From positions 35,604,052 through 35,668,051 of the forward strand of contig CM040747.1 in assembly GCA_022829145.1 (NCBI GenBank): 64,000 bases of DNA. The letters run 5' to 3'. The notes beneath the pieces are model-generated. The model worked only from the letters and a program-made list of their open reading frames with translations, searched no databases and was not told the origin of the DNA. Source of the DNA: Albula goreensis (Eukaryota; Chordata; Actinopteri; Albuliformes; Albulidae). A program made the translations under genes and the position numbers. This document shows, one piece after another, positions 1 through 11,100 of this stretch (position 1 is the stretch's first letter; each line of letters starts with the position of its first letter).

Positions 1-3000
1 CTTAACTCATGTATAGCACAGAAGCGAAGGAACGTGTTTCATGCGCACCTTAGAAACTCGCAAGTGCCACATCGCGTTTAGAACAACATTTCGTTTCATC
101 GGTGAAACAGTTTGTCATCGCACAGACTGGGAAGTGGACGAAGAAGCAGAAACTGAAAATGTTGACTTTTGTCGAATGCTTTACACACGCGTGTACGTTC
201 TTAAGTCTTTGCGAGGTGCGATCCAACGCATACTGTTAGAGTGAAGATTCAGTCACTGTGAGAGTTCTTTTCATTGCAGCGAGCTGTACTGCTCTCACAA
301 TGAAGGGAAATATGAACCTTACACTGGCACTGGCCAAGAAGGAAATCTGAAGTGTTGCAAGCCCAGGAATGAGAAATCATTAATACCTGACTTTGTTTTT
401 GAGCCAAACACAAAACTAAGGTTTCTTAGTCAAACAAGCTTGAAACTTGGATCTTGCATCCGTATACACTTTTGCAGTTGTTGGAGTGTACTGACAGTGA
501 AAACGTTTTCCTTCACTCACTTGAAGTTTTTTGGCTTTCTTAACTCATGTACAGCACAGGAGCGAAGGAACGTGTTTAATGCGCACCTTAGAAACTCGCA
601 AGTGCCACATCGCGTTTAGACTAACATTTCGTTTCATCGGTGAAACAGTTTGTCATAGCACAGACTGGGAAGTGTACGAAGAAGCAGAAACTGAAAATGT
701 TGAATTTTGTAGAATGCTTTACACACGCATGTACGTTCTTAAGTATTTGCGAGGTGCGATCCAACGCATACTGTTAGAGTGAAGAATCAGTCACTGTGAG
801 AGTTCTTTTTCATTGCAGCGAGCTGTACTGCTCTCTCACAATGAAGGGAAATATGAACCTTACACTGGCACTGGCCAAGAAGGAAATCTGAAGTGTTGCA
901 AGTCCAGGAATGAGAAATCATTAATACCTGACTTTGTTTTTGAGCCAAACACAAAACTAAGGTTTCTTAGTCAAACAAGCTTGGAAACTTGGATCTTGCA
1001 TCCGTATACACTTTTGCAGTTGTTGGAGTGTACTGACAGTGAAAACGTTTTCCTTCACTCACTTGAAGTTTTTTGGCTTTCTTAACTCATGTACAGCACA
1101 GGAGCGAAGGAACGTGTTTAATGCGCACCTTAGAAACTCGCAAGTGCCACATCGCGTTTAGAACAACATTTCGTTTCATCGGTGAAACAGTTTGTCATAG
1201 CACAGACTGGAAAGTGTACGAAGAAGCAGAAACTGAAAATGTTGACTTTTGTCGAATGCTTTACACACGCATGTACTTTCTTAAGTCTTTGCGAGGTGCG
1301 ATCCAACGCATACTGTTAGAGTGAAGATTCAGTCACTGTGAGAGTTATTTTCATTGCAGCGAGCTGTACTGCTCTCACAATGAAGGGAAATATGAACCTT
1401 ACACTGGCACTGGCCAAGAAGGAAATCTGAAGTGTTGCAAGTCCAGGAATGAGAAATCATTAATACCTGACTTTGTTTTTGAGCCAAACACAAAACTAAG
1501 GTTTCTTAGTCAAACAAGCTTGGAAACTTGGATCTTGCATCCGTATACACTTTTGCAGTTGTTGGAGTGTACTGACAGTGAAAACGTTTTCCTTCACTCA
1601 CTTGAAGTTTTTTGGCTTTCTTAACTCATGTACAGCACAGGAGCGAAGGAACGTGTTTAATGCGCACCTTAGAAACTCGCAAGTGCCACATCGCGTTTAG
1701 AACAACATTTCGTTTCATCAGTGAAACAGTTTGTCATCGCACAGACTGGGAAGTTTACGAAGAAGCAGAAACTGAAAATGTTGACTTTTGTCGAATGCTT
1801 TACACACGCATGTACTTTCTTAAGTCTTTGCGAGGTGCGATCCAACGCATACTGTTAGAGTGAAGATTCAGTCACTGTGAGAGTTATTTTCATTGCAGCG
1901 AGCTGTACTGCTCTCACAATGAAGGGAAATATGAACCTTACACTGGCACTGGCCAAGAAGGAAATCTGAAGTGTTGCAAGCCCAGGAATGAGAAATCATT
2001 AATACCTGACTTTGTTTTTGAGCCAAAAACAAAACTAAGGTTTCTTAGTCAAACAAGCTTGGAAAGTTGGATCTTGCATCCGTATACACTTTTGCAGTTG
2101 TTGGAGTGTACTGACAGTGAAAACGTTTTCCTTCACTCACTTGAAGTTTTTTGGCTTTCTTAACTCATGTACAGCACAGGAGCGAAGGAACGTGTTTAAT
2201 GCGCACCTTAGAAACTCGCAAGTGCCACATCGCGTTTAGAACAACATTTCGTTTCATCGGTGAAACAGTTTGTCATCGCACAGACTGGGAAGTTTACGAA
2301 GAAGCAGAAACTGAAAATGTTGACTTTTGTCGAATGCTTTACACACGCATGTACTTTCTTAAGTCTTTGCGAGGTGCGATCCAACGCATACTGTTAGAGT
2401 GAAGATTCAGTCACTGTGAGAGTTATTTTCATTGCAGCGAGCTGTACTGCTCTCACAATGAAGGGAAATATGAACCTTACACTGGCACTGGCCAAGAAGG
2501 AAATCTGAAGTGTTGCAAGTCCAGGAATGAGAAATCATTAATACCTGACTTTGTTTTTGAGTCAAACACAAAACTAAGGTTTCTTAGTCAAACAAGCTTG
2601 GAAACTTGGATCTTGCATCCGTATACACTTTTGCAGTTGTTGGAGTGTACTGACAGTGAAAACGTTTTCCTTCACTCACTTGAAGTTTTTGCCTTTCTTA
2701 ACTGATGTACAGCACAGGAGCGAAGGAATGTGTTTAATGCGCACCTTAGAAACTCGCAATTGCCACATCGCGTTTAGAACAACATTTCGTTTCATCGGTG
2801 AAACAGTTTGTCATCGCACAGACTGGGAAGTGGACGAAGAAGCAGAAACTGAAAATGTTGACTTTTGTCGAATGCTTTACACACGCATGAACTTTCTTAA
2901 GTCTTTGCGAGGTGCGATTCAACGCATACTGTTAGAGGGAAGATTCAGTCACTGTGAGAGTTCTTTTCATTGCAGCGAGCTGTACTGCTCTCACAATGAA

Positions 3001-5379
3001 GGGAAATATGAACCTTACACTGGCACTGGCCAAGAAGGAAATCTGAAGTGTTGCAAGTCCAGGAATGAGAAATCATTAATACCTGACTTTGTTTGTGAGC
3101 CAAACACAAAACTAAGGTTTCTTAGTCAAACAAGCTTGGAAACTTGGATCTTGCATCCGTATACACTTTTGCAGTTGTTGGAGTGTACTGACAGTGAAAA
3201 CGTTTTCCTTCACTCACTTGAAGTTTTTGGCTTTCTTAACTCATGTACAGCACAGGAGCGAAGGAACGTGTTTAATGCGCACCTTAGAAACTCGCAAGTG
3301 CCACATCGCGTTTAGAACAACATTTCGTTTCATCGGTGAAACAGTTTGTCATAGCACAGACTGGGAAGTGTACGAAGAAGCAGAAACTGAAAATGTTGAC
3401 TTTTGTAGAATGCTTTACACACGCATGTACGTTCTTAAGTCTTTGCGAGGTGCGATCCAACGCATACTGTTAGAGTGAAGAATCAGTCACTGTGAGAGTT
3501 CTTTTCATTGCAGCGAGCTGTACTGCTCTCACAATGAAGGGAAATATGAACCTTACACTGGCACTGGCCAAGAAGGAAATCTGAAGTGTTGCAAGTCCAG
3601 GAATGAGAAATCATTAATACCTGACTTTGTTTTGAGCCAAACACAAAACTAAGGTTTCTTAGTCAAACAAGCTTGGAAACTTGGATCTTGCATCCGTATA
3701 AACTTTTGCAGTTGTTGGAGTGTACTGACAGTGAAAACGTTTTCCTTCACTCACTTGAAGTTTTTGGCTTTCTTAACTCATGTACAGCACAGGAGCGAAG
3801 GAACATGTTTAATGCGCACCTTAGAAAGTAGTGAGTGCCACATCGCGTTTAGACTAACATTTCGTTTCATCGGTGAAACAGTTTGTCATCGCACAGACTG
3901 GGAAGTGTACGAAGAAGCAGAAACTGAAAATGTTGACTTTTGTCGAATGCTTTACACACGCATGTACTTTCTTAAGTCTTTGCGAGGTGCGATCCAACGC
4001 ATACTGTTAGAGTGAAGAATCAGTCACTGTGAGAGTTCTTTTCATTGCAGCGAGCTGTACTGCTCTCACAATGAAGGGAAATATGAACCTTACACTGGCA
4101 CTGGCCAAGAAGGAAATCTGAAGTGTTGCAAGTCCAGGAATGAGAAATCATTAATACCTGACTTTGTTTTGAGCCAAACACAAAACTAAGGTTTCTTAGT
4201 CAAACAAGCTTGGAAACTTGGATCTTGCATCCGTATACACTTTTGCAGTTGTTGGAGTGTACTGACAGTGAAAACGTTTTCCTTCACTCACTTGAAGTTT
4301 TTGCCTTTCTTAACTCATGCACAGCACAGGAGCGAATGAATGTGTTTAATGCGCACCTTAGAAACTCGCAAGTGCCACATCGCGTTTAGAACAACATTTC
4401 GTTTCATCGGTGAAACAGTTTGTCATGGCACAGACTGGGAAGTTTACGAAGAAGCAGAAACTGAAAATGTTGACTTTTGTCGAATGCTTTACACACGCAT
4501 GTACGTTCTTAAGTCTTTGCGAGGTGCAATCCAACGCATACTGTTAGAGTGAAGAATCAGTCACTGTGAGAGTTCTTTTCATTGCAGCGAGCTGTACTGC
4601 TCTCACAATGAAGGGAAATATGAACCTTACACTGGCACTGGCCAAGAAGGAAATCTGAAGTGTTGCAAGCCCAGGAATGAGAAATCATTAATACCTGACT
4701 TTGTTTTTGAGCCAAACACAAAACTAAGGTTTCTTAGTCAAACAAGCTTGGAAACTTGGATCTTGCATCCGTATACACTTTTGCAGTTGTTGGAGTGTAC
4801 TGACAGTGAAAACGTTTTCCTTCACTCACTTAAGTTTTTGGCTTTCTTAACTCATGTACAGCACAGGAGCGAAGGAACGTGTTTAATGCGCACCTTAGAA
4901 AGTCGCAAGTGCCACATCGCGTTTAGAACAACATTTCGTTTCATCGGTGAAACAGTTTGTCATCGCAGAGGCTGGGAAGTGTACGAAGAAACAGAAACTG
5001 AAAATGTTGACTTTTGTTGAATGCTTAACACACGCATGTACTTTATTAAGTCTTTGCGAGGTGTGATCCAGCGTATACGTAAGACAGAAGATTCAGTCAC
5101 TGTGAGAGTTCTTTTTATTTCAGAGCGCTCTACTGCTCTAAGCATGAACACGAACTTTACATTTCCAACGGCCGAAATTGAGACGTAAAGTGTTTGAAGT
5201 CTTAGAAAGACAAATCTTCAAAACATGACAATGTTAGTGAGCAAAACACAAAACTTAGTTTTCTGAGGTCGTATGAGCTTGGAAACTCGAATACTTCATC
5301 CGTATACACATTTGCAGTATTTGGCCTGCACTGACAGTGAAAACGTTTTCCTTCTCTCGCTTTTAGTTTTCTGGCTTCC
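1..5379 (+). repeat. Tandem satellite array, unit about 538 bp
   Basis: Ten head-to-tail units begin at 1, 539, 1081, 1620, 2159, 2697, 3235, 3772, 4309 and 4846, each starting with CTTAACTCATG or a close variant. Unit lengths are 538, 542, 539, 539, 538, 538, 537, 537, 537 and 534 bp. Units 1-9 are near-identical by eye, differing at scattered single bases. Unit 10 matches well for its first 200 bp and then diverges strongly. The array runs off the left edge of the window. Each unit keeps a short open frame of about 83 codons and an acceptor-like TTCTTTTCATTGCAG. No known RNA gene or protein domain is recognised in it, so it is called non-coding satellite DNA. Confidence 0.95.
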
Positions 5380-5705
5380 TTACCGCATGTACAGCACAGG
5401 AGCGACGAAACGTGTTTTCAAAGCACCTTACAAACACGCAAGTGTCATATCGCGTTCAGAACAACATTTCATTTCAAAGGTATAATGTTTGTCACCATAC
5501 AGACTTGGAAGTGTATGAAGAAGCAGAAACTGAAAATGTTGACTTTTACTGAATGCTTTACACACGCATGTGGTTTCATGTATCTTTGTGAGGTACAAGT
5601 CAGCATATAATGTTAGAGTGAAGTTTCAGTCACTGTGAGAGTCGTTTCAGGCCACATACTGCACATGTGTATAAGGATGCAAGATTACAGTTTCCAAGTT
5701 TGAAG
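5380..5705 (+). repeat. Decayed last forward satellite unit
   Basis: This stretch follows unit 10 in the same orientation and phase (CTTACCGCATGTACAGCACAGG matches the unit start). It carries many substitutions and small indels and stops about 60% of the way through a unit. It is the decayed margin of the array. Confidence 0.8.
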
Positions 5706-7200
5706 GACCTAAGAAAACTAAGTATTGTGTTTTACTCACTAACATTGTCATGACTTCATGATTTTTCATTCTGGAACTTGAAACACTTCAGGTCTCCGTT
5801 TGGGCCGGTGGAAGTGTAAGGTTTGCGTGTATGTTCATGCTGAGAGCAGTACAGCGCTCTGCAATGAAAAGAACTCTCACAGTGTCTGAATCTTCACTCT
5901 ATCAGCATGTGCTCGCAATCACACCAAATTCCTTGTTGAAGCATTGAAGAAGAAGGGACTTTGCCATTATCTTGTTCGTCATTCTTTTCCCATAGTGTAC
6001 AGAGAAACTTTGCCTCAAAGTTTGGAAATGTTGTTCTGAAGTGGATATGGCACCTTGCTTTGTTTTAAGTTGTCTAGAAAACATTTTCACTCAGTCCTGA
6101 GCTATATATGCGAGACTAAGCCTAGAAAGTTAAAGGAAGTGAAATGAAAACGTACCGTCTGGAGATGGGACTTTCTTCACCTTAGGTCTCCGTTTTGGGC
6201 TTTAGAACAGAATGGTGTACATGAAGGCTGATTCTGAGAGTTGTACATATGCCTTTTTACTGAAGACATCTCACAGTGACTGAATCTTCACTCTAACAGC
6301 ATATGCTGAAATGTAGCTCTCAGAGACCCAAGAAATTATATGCCTGTGTAAACCCTTCAAAAATAGGGGACTGTGTCATTTTCTGATTCTTCATACATTT
6401 TCCATTATGTATACTGAGAAACATTGCATCAAAGATAGAAAATATTGTTCTGAATTTGATATGGTGCTTACGTGTTTGTAAGTTGCTCATAAAACATATT
6501 CTGTTCCTCTTAGTGTTTGTCAGTCCAGAATGAAAAATCATCTTATAAACAATTATCATTGTTCTTGTATAGAATGAAAATCAGGTCTCTGTTTTGGGCT
6601 GGAAGAGAATACATAAACAATTATCATTGTTCTTGTATAGATGATTTTTCATTCTGGGTCTTGCAACACCTCAGGTCTCTGTTTTGGGCTGTGGAAGAGA
6701 ATGGCGTACGTGAAGGTTGATTCTGAGAGCAGTCCAACTCTCTTTACTGAAAAGACCTTTCACATTACATTAAGGCAAAGTGCATAAGAATCGTACAAAA
6801 AAAGTGCAAAGATAACAGCATATGCTGAAAGGGTTAAAGTCCCAAAGTGCCAAAGTGACCCTTCAAAAACAGATTCAGGATTCTTCATACATTTTCCATT
6901 ATGTATACTGAGAAACATTCATCAAAGAGAAAATAAATTTGATATGGTGCTTAAAGTTGCTCATAAAACATATTCTGTTCCTCTTAGTGTTTGTCAGTTG
7001 CTTATAAAACACTTTCTACAGAATGAAAAATCATCTATACATAAACAATTATCATTGTTCTTGTATAGATGATTTTTCATTCTGGGTCTTGCAACACCTC
7101 AGGTCTCTGTTTTGGGCTGTGGAAGAGAATGGCGTACGTGAAGGTTGATTCTGAGAGCAGTCCAACTCTCTTTACTGAAAAGACCTTTCACATTACATTA
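5706..7200 (-). repeat. Inverted, decayed satellite copies in a rearranged mosaic
   Basis: From about 5706 the satellite reads on the opposite strand. For example 5846-5905 is the reverse complement of the block containing AGATTCAGTCACTGTGAG, and 5712-5760 is the reverse complement of 5222-5246 and its flank. Two decayed inverted copies (about 5706-6095 and 6176-6545) are followed by shuffled pieces. These include a perfect 162-bp direct duplication (6611-6772 and 7039-7200) and a piece of the LINE tail at 6770-6870 mixed into satellite sequence. Confidence 0.8.
7021..7082. repeat. Perfect 20-bp inverted repeat (hairpin)
   Basis: GAATGAAAAATCATCTATAC at 7021-7040 is the exact reverse complement of 7063-7082, with a 22-nt loop. 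The loop itself contains AACAAT...ATTGTT, so it can extend the fold. It lies inside the rearranged satellite mosaic. Confidence 0.9.
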
Positions 7201-7707
7201 CATTAAGGACATTTGTTAGACGTTCTTATCCAGTGCAACTTACAAGGCAAAGTGCATAAGAATCGTACAAAAAGTGCAAAGATAACCCTAGAGAGGGTTA
7301 AAGTCCCAAAGTGCCAAAGTGATCGAACATATTAGGACTCCCCTTCCGACTATCTAAAGAGAAAGTAAACAACAGCCTCGGCTAAAACAAATCACTTAAA
7401 ACAATCAATTAAAACAAGAGCAATAAGGGTAGAGACATTACAAAGAGCAAGGCAGGGGAGGGGAGGGGAGAGGTGCAGCCTGAAGAGGTGAGTCTTCAGT
7501 CTGCGCTTGAAGGTGGCCAGTGTCTCTGCTGTTCTGACCTCCACAGGAAGGTCATTCCACAACTGGGGGGCCAAGACAGATAGCAGACGTGACCTGGAAG
7601 TGCAGGAGTGGAGACGGGCGGCATCAGGCAACCAATGGCAGAGCGGAGGGTCTGATGATCTTCCGGAGGTAAGCTGGAGCTGTTCCTTTAACAGCCTGGT
7701 ATTTTAG
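7190..7707 (-). mobile_element. L2-like LINE 3' fragment
   Basis: The minus frame 7631-7392 contains LAPQLWNDLPVEVR...LATFKRRLKTHLFRL, the typical C-terminal tail of fish L2/CR1-type LINE ORF2 proteins. Downstream on the minus strand lies a conserved fish LINE/SINE tail (GGATAAGAACGTCTAACAAATG-like) ending in TAATG repeats near 7197. The element is truncated at its 5' end and only the last roughly 500 bp remain. The clade assignment to L2 rather than another CR1 relative is inferred. Confidence 0.7.
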
Positions 7708-8870
7708 CACCAAAGTTTTAAATTTGATGCGAGCAACTCTTTGATGCATTGGCACCAAAGTTTGTATTATGGATTCAGTACACTATTGTAAGGGTGTCCA
7801 AAAAATGTGGTGTCAACTGACCACTGGGGCACGCTGCAATAAGCTAAAACACACCTGTACCTGTTGATGTGTTTGCCTTTTAAAAGTGATTCTTATGACA
7901 TAAAACTTCCTATCAGTGTTTACAGCCACACTTTTAACATGATCAGATCAAGTTGTCATGGTGACTCTTCCCTGCTGGACCCTGTTCATCACTGCTTGTG
8001 GCTATGTTTTTTTGGGGTTCAAGCAGCAAAACTGCTGAAACTCTATTGAATATGTCAAGATTGTTATTCTGGGTTCAAGCAGTGAAGCTGCTGAAACTCT
8101 ATTGTATTTGTCAAGATTTTTATTATTTTTATTTGGGGTTAAAGCGGCAAAGCTTTTTTTCTGCCCTAAAAGTGTTTGCACACCAAAAACTATGGAAGCT
8201 AGAGCTACCAAACTTGGTAGATAGGTTTCTATATTCACCCAAAACACAGGTAAAAAAAATACCCCGATTGGCCAGATGGTGGCACCACAGAGCCACAATG
8301 CGTTTTGGGCTATAACTCTCAAGAGGGAAAAAGACACAAGACACACAAACTCTCAATCAGAGAGAAAAAGAATTTTGATTCTATTCCAAATGGTTCAAAC
8401 CATTTGGGATAAAATCTAAATTCCTTTTCTCTCTGATTCCCTGGTTTATGATGAACAAAACAGCCACTTGGACCAAATTGCTGCGTCATAATAGATTTTC
8501 TGCCATTTAGAATTTTTGTAAAACCTTTAAAATCTAATTTTTCTTAGATGGTGTGACTGATTTGCGCAAACCTTGGTACATGGCATCTTCAGACCAAGAT
8601 CTTAAAATATTCTATAAACAAATATATTACGTTAAAAGATGTGGCCGCAGTAAGCCAATGAAATTTGTGGGCATGGACTCTATTGATATTATGAGCTATA
8701 ACCTGTGAATGCAATGTCCAATCATCACCAAAGCGGAGATCCTCATCTACAGGCCATTAGACTCAAGCCTGCCCAAGTTGGTGTAAATCCATCCATAGGT
8801 GGTGCTATAGCAAACAGATGGTCATAACTCCTAAATCAATTGTCTGATCAACTTGAACTTTTGCATGCTG
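7708..8870 (+). repeat. Unclassified interspersed repeat, copy 1
   Basis: No gene is seen. The block 7900-8000 (...GATCAGATCAAGTTGTCATGG...) reappears on the opposite strand at about 45420-45520, and phrases such as GATGGTGGC(A/G)C(C/A)ACAG are shared with 45180-45200. The shared blocks identify an interspersed repeat family with no recognised coding part. Internal edges are not clear. Confidence 0.6.
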
Positions 8871-8989
8871 CATGTTGGTCAAAGCTCCTAATGATATTTA
8901 TAAGTACAAGGTGATTGCTCAAACAAGATGGCCAACGTCAGCCAATCAAATTTCAGTAGCCCTTATACTCACACAGGTATTACCTATCG

Positions 8990-9720
8990 CCATGCAACTT
9001 CAGAGGATTGCTAAGGAAGTGTCAAAGAGCAATTTATATGAAAATGAGGAAAGACTCACAGAAGCCCCCAACAATTTGCAAAATGCCTTCCACAAACAGG
9101 ATGAGAACTGGGGCCCCCTATCAGACACCACATCAACAGGAAGTCCATGAAGTCTAAAGACATGGTTGACCCACAGCTCAGAAGTCTTTGGCCAAGGGCA
9201 ACTTAGGTAGGGCAATAAAGTGTCTGAACGGGGCAGACCAGTGACTAAGTCCAGGGTGACATTGGACCAGGGCCTCCTGGGGACTGGCAGGGGGCATAGG
9301 AGACCAGCCAGAGGAGGGTTGGAGGGCTTGTTCTTGGCACAGACAGAGCAGACATCCTCATCCAGAGACGGCCACCAAAAAGGTTGCCTGATGAGGTCTT
9401 TGGTGTGGCTGGCTGTGTGATGGCAGGTTCACCAGTGTATGGCTCTGGAAGTGGTAGACATGGCTCCCAGTCAGGATGGTTGGAGGGCGGAGGCCGGGGC
9501 AGGGGCTGCTACTGGAGGTTCCTGAATGACTGGAGGTGTTGGAGTTGAGACGATAGGTTATTCATGCTCACCGTGATGGACTGCAGGGTTCTCGTTGACT
9601 GACTCCAACTGACTTCGGTGCCTGTTGAGCATGACTCCCTGTCTGTCCAAAACTGACTGCTGTCTGCTGAGTCCATCTTCCTGGCCAGTTTGTACTGTCA
9701 TGAAACAGGCAGGGACTCAA
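8990..9720 (-). mobile_element. Ty3/Gypsy LTR retroelement fossil, fragment
   Basis: On the minus strand, 9215-9000 carries integrase-core sequence ([18 protein letters not shown]) of Ty3/Gypsy type. About 9675-9440 resembles the start of a fish Gypsy gag protein. Most of the internal region is absent, so this is a broken relic with several breaks. It lies between an unclassified repeat and the CR1 element. The family is given at Ty3/Gypsy level only. It looks older than the Gypsy-type element at 58-64 kb. Confidence 0.75.
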
Positions 9721-10165
9721 GCGTAGACCGAAATAAACAATAATGGTTATTCAGCTTGCACAAAAGACAACAGGATCGGGGACAGGCAGATCAAAAACCA
9801 AAAAATAAGGCATAAGTACTAGTACACAGTTCAAGGGCAAAATCAGGAGGTAGACAGGAGTCACACCAGGCAAACTCAGCAGAACAATCCAAAACACAAC
9901 CCAAAAAACACAAAGTCAAAAAATAGGCACAAGTCACAACTAATGGCTGAAACACACACAAAATAGTTGGTTGCAAAACAGGAATGAACACTAAGATGAA
10001 CTGGCAATGAACAAATGAAAGAACAGGGTGTAAATACATAGACAAATTTGTAACTAGACACAGAAGAACAAGCAGGGCAGGTGAAACAACTTGGTAATCA
10101 ACTTATATGAAGTGAAAACAGTGGGAGGGGACACACGTGAATGAAAATAAAACACATGGTACAAA
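9721..10165. other. A-rich stretch, possible retroelement flank
   Basis: No gene is seen. The A-rich composition and position next to the gag-like end of the Gypsy fossil suggest leader or terminal-repeat remnants of the same element. No second terminal repeat was found to prove this. Confidence 0.3.
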
Positions 10166-10183
10166 ATTGGTAGTGAGGGAACC

Positions 10184-10570
10184 ATGATTGCAAATCAGTT
10201 TGAGCAGCACTGTTGTAGAGGTGGTTTTCAGCAGCTGGGAGTGGAGAGGAAAGATGGGAAATGCAAACGAAGTACCCTGACATTTCTCTGTTTAAATGCT
10301 AGAAGCATAAAAAATAAAGTTTTGGATCTAGAAGCAGTTTTGAGTAATAGTCACTATGATGTTGTTGGGATCACAGAGATGTGGCTTGGTGCAGGGGATG
10401 GGGATGAGTATAACATAGAGGGATACAACGTGCTTAGAAAAGATAGAACCAATAGAAGAGGAGGGGGCGTAGCTCTGTATGTAAAGGATTATCTTAATAT
10501 CCAGGAAATTCCAGGTATGGAGCCTCTTGGTGTTAGTGATAGCATGTGGTTAGGTGTGCATGTGGGTTAA
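10184..10570 (+). pseudogene. CR1 ORF2 endonuclease N-terminal part
   Basis: The 128-codon frame has the AP-endonuclease-like opening of CR1 ORF2: LNARSIKNK, then VVGITEMWL (the catalytic Glu motif) and GGGVALYVKD. In the other CR1 copy this region continues through GDLNYPSINWE to SDHSAVTYE. Here the frame closes after GVSDSMWLGVHVG, and the later endonuclease motifs (about 10,610-10,960) sit in broken frames. The domain should therefore be non-functional. Confidence 0.85.
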
Positions 10571-11048
10571 AGTACTGGGGCAAAATGAAAAGGGTCTGAA
10601 TGTCAGAGTATGTTATAGGCCACCAGCCTCTGACAGCAGTGTCAACAGTATGCTCTTTGATAACATTACACTAGCATGTCAGGAGGGTGAGACAATAGTA
10701 ATGGGGGACTTGAACTAACCTTCAATTAATTGGGAAGCTGTGTCTGGTCAGGGTAAATGTGAGGAAAAAATTCTGGATGTTGTAAATGATTGTTTTCTGA
10801 TACAGTCTGTTACTCAACCTACAAGGGAGAACAAAATTCTAGACCTGGTTCTGTGTAATAATCGTGATGCAACTGCAGTACTGAGGTAGGGGAGCCACTT
10901 GGAACAAGTGACCATAGTGCAGTTACATATGAAGTTTTTTGGCGAGTTAAGACTACATCCTCCAGTGCTAGAATTTTCAACATCAGGTGAGCTGACTTTA
11001 TTAAAATGCGTGATTGTACAAGAAATATAAACTGGGTACTCTTGTCTT

Positions 11049-11098
11049 TTTCTCTCACAGTTCTACCACTCTTCTAGATGGTAGAACTGTGAGAGAAA
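11049..11098. repeat. Perfect 20-bp fold-back inside CR1 ORF2
   Basis: TTTCTCTCACAGTTCTACCA at 11049-11068 is the exact reverse complement of 11079-11098, with a 10-nt loop. The right arm is normal ORF2 coding sequence (DGRTVREMW). The left arm is an inverted extra copy that interrupts the frame between endonuclease and reverse transcriptase. The same structure is present in the other CR1 copy at 52619-52668. Confidence 0.95.
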
Positions 11099-11100
11099 TG

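Noticed and set aside
41-5020. Series of 67-94-codon frames in the satellite as a gene family
   Set aside because: They repeat only because the satellite repeats; unit lengths vary by non-multiples of three, there is no recognised domain, and each starts and stops with repeat phase.
8002-8356. Overlapping minus-strand frames of 75-114 codons
   Set aside because: They lie in an unclassified repeat, are mutually overlapping in different phases and match no known protein.
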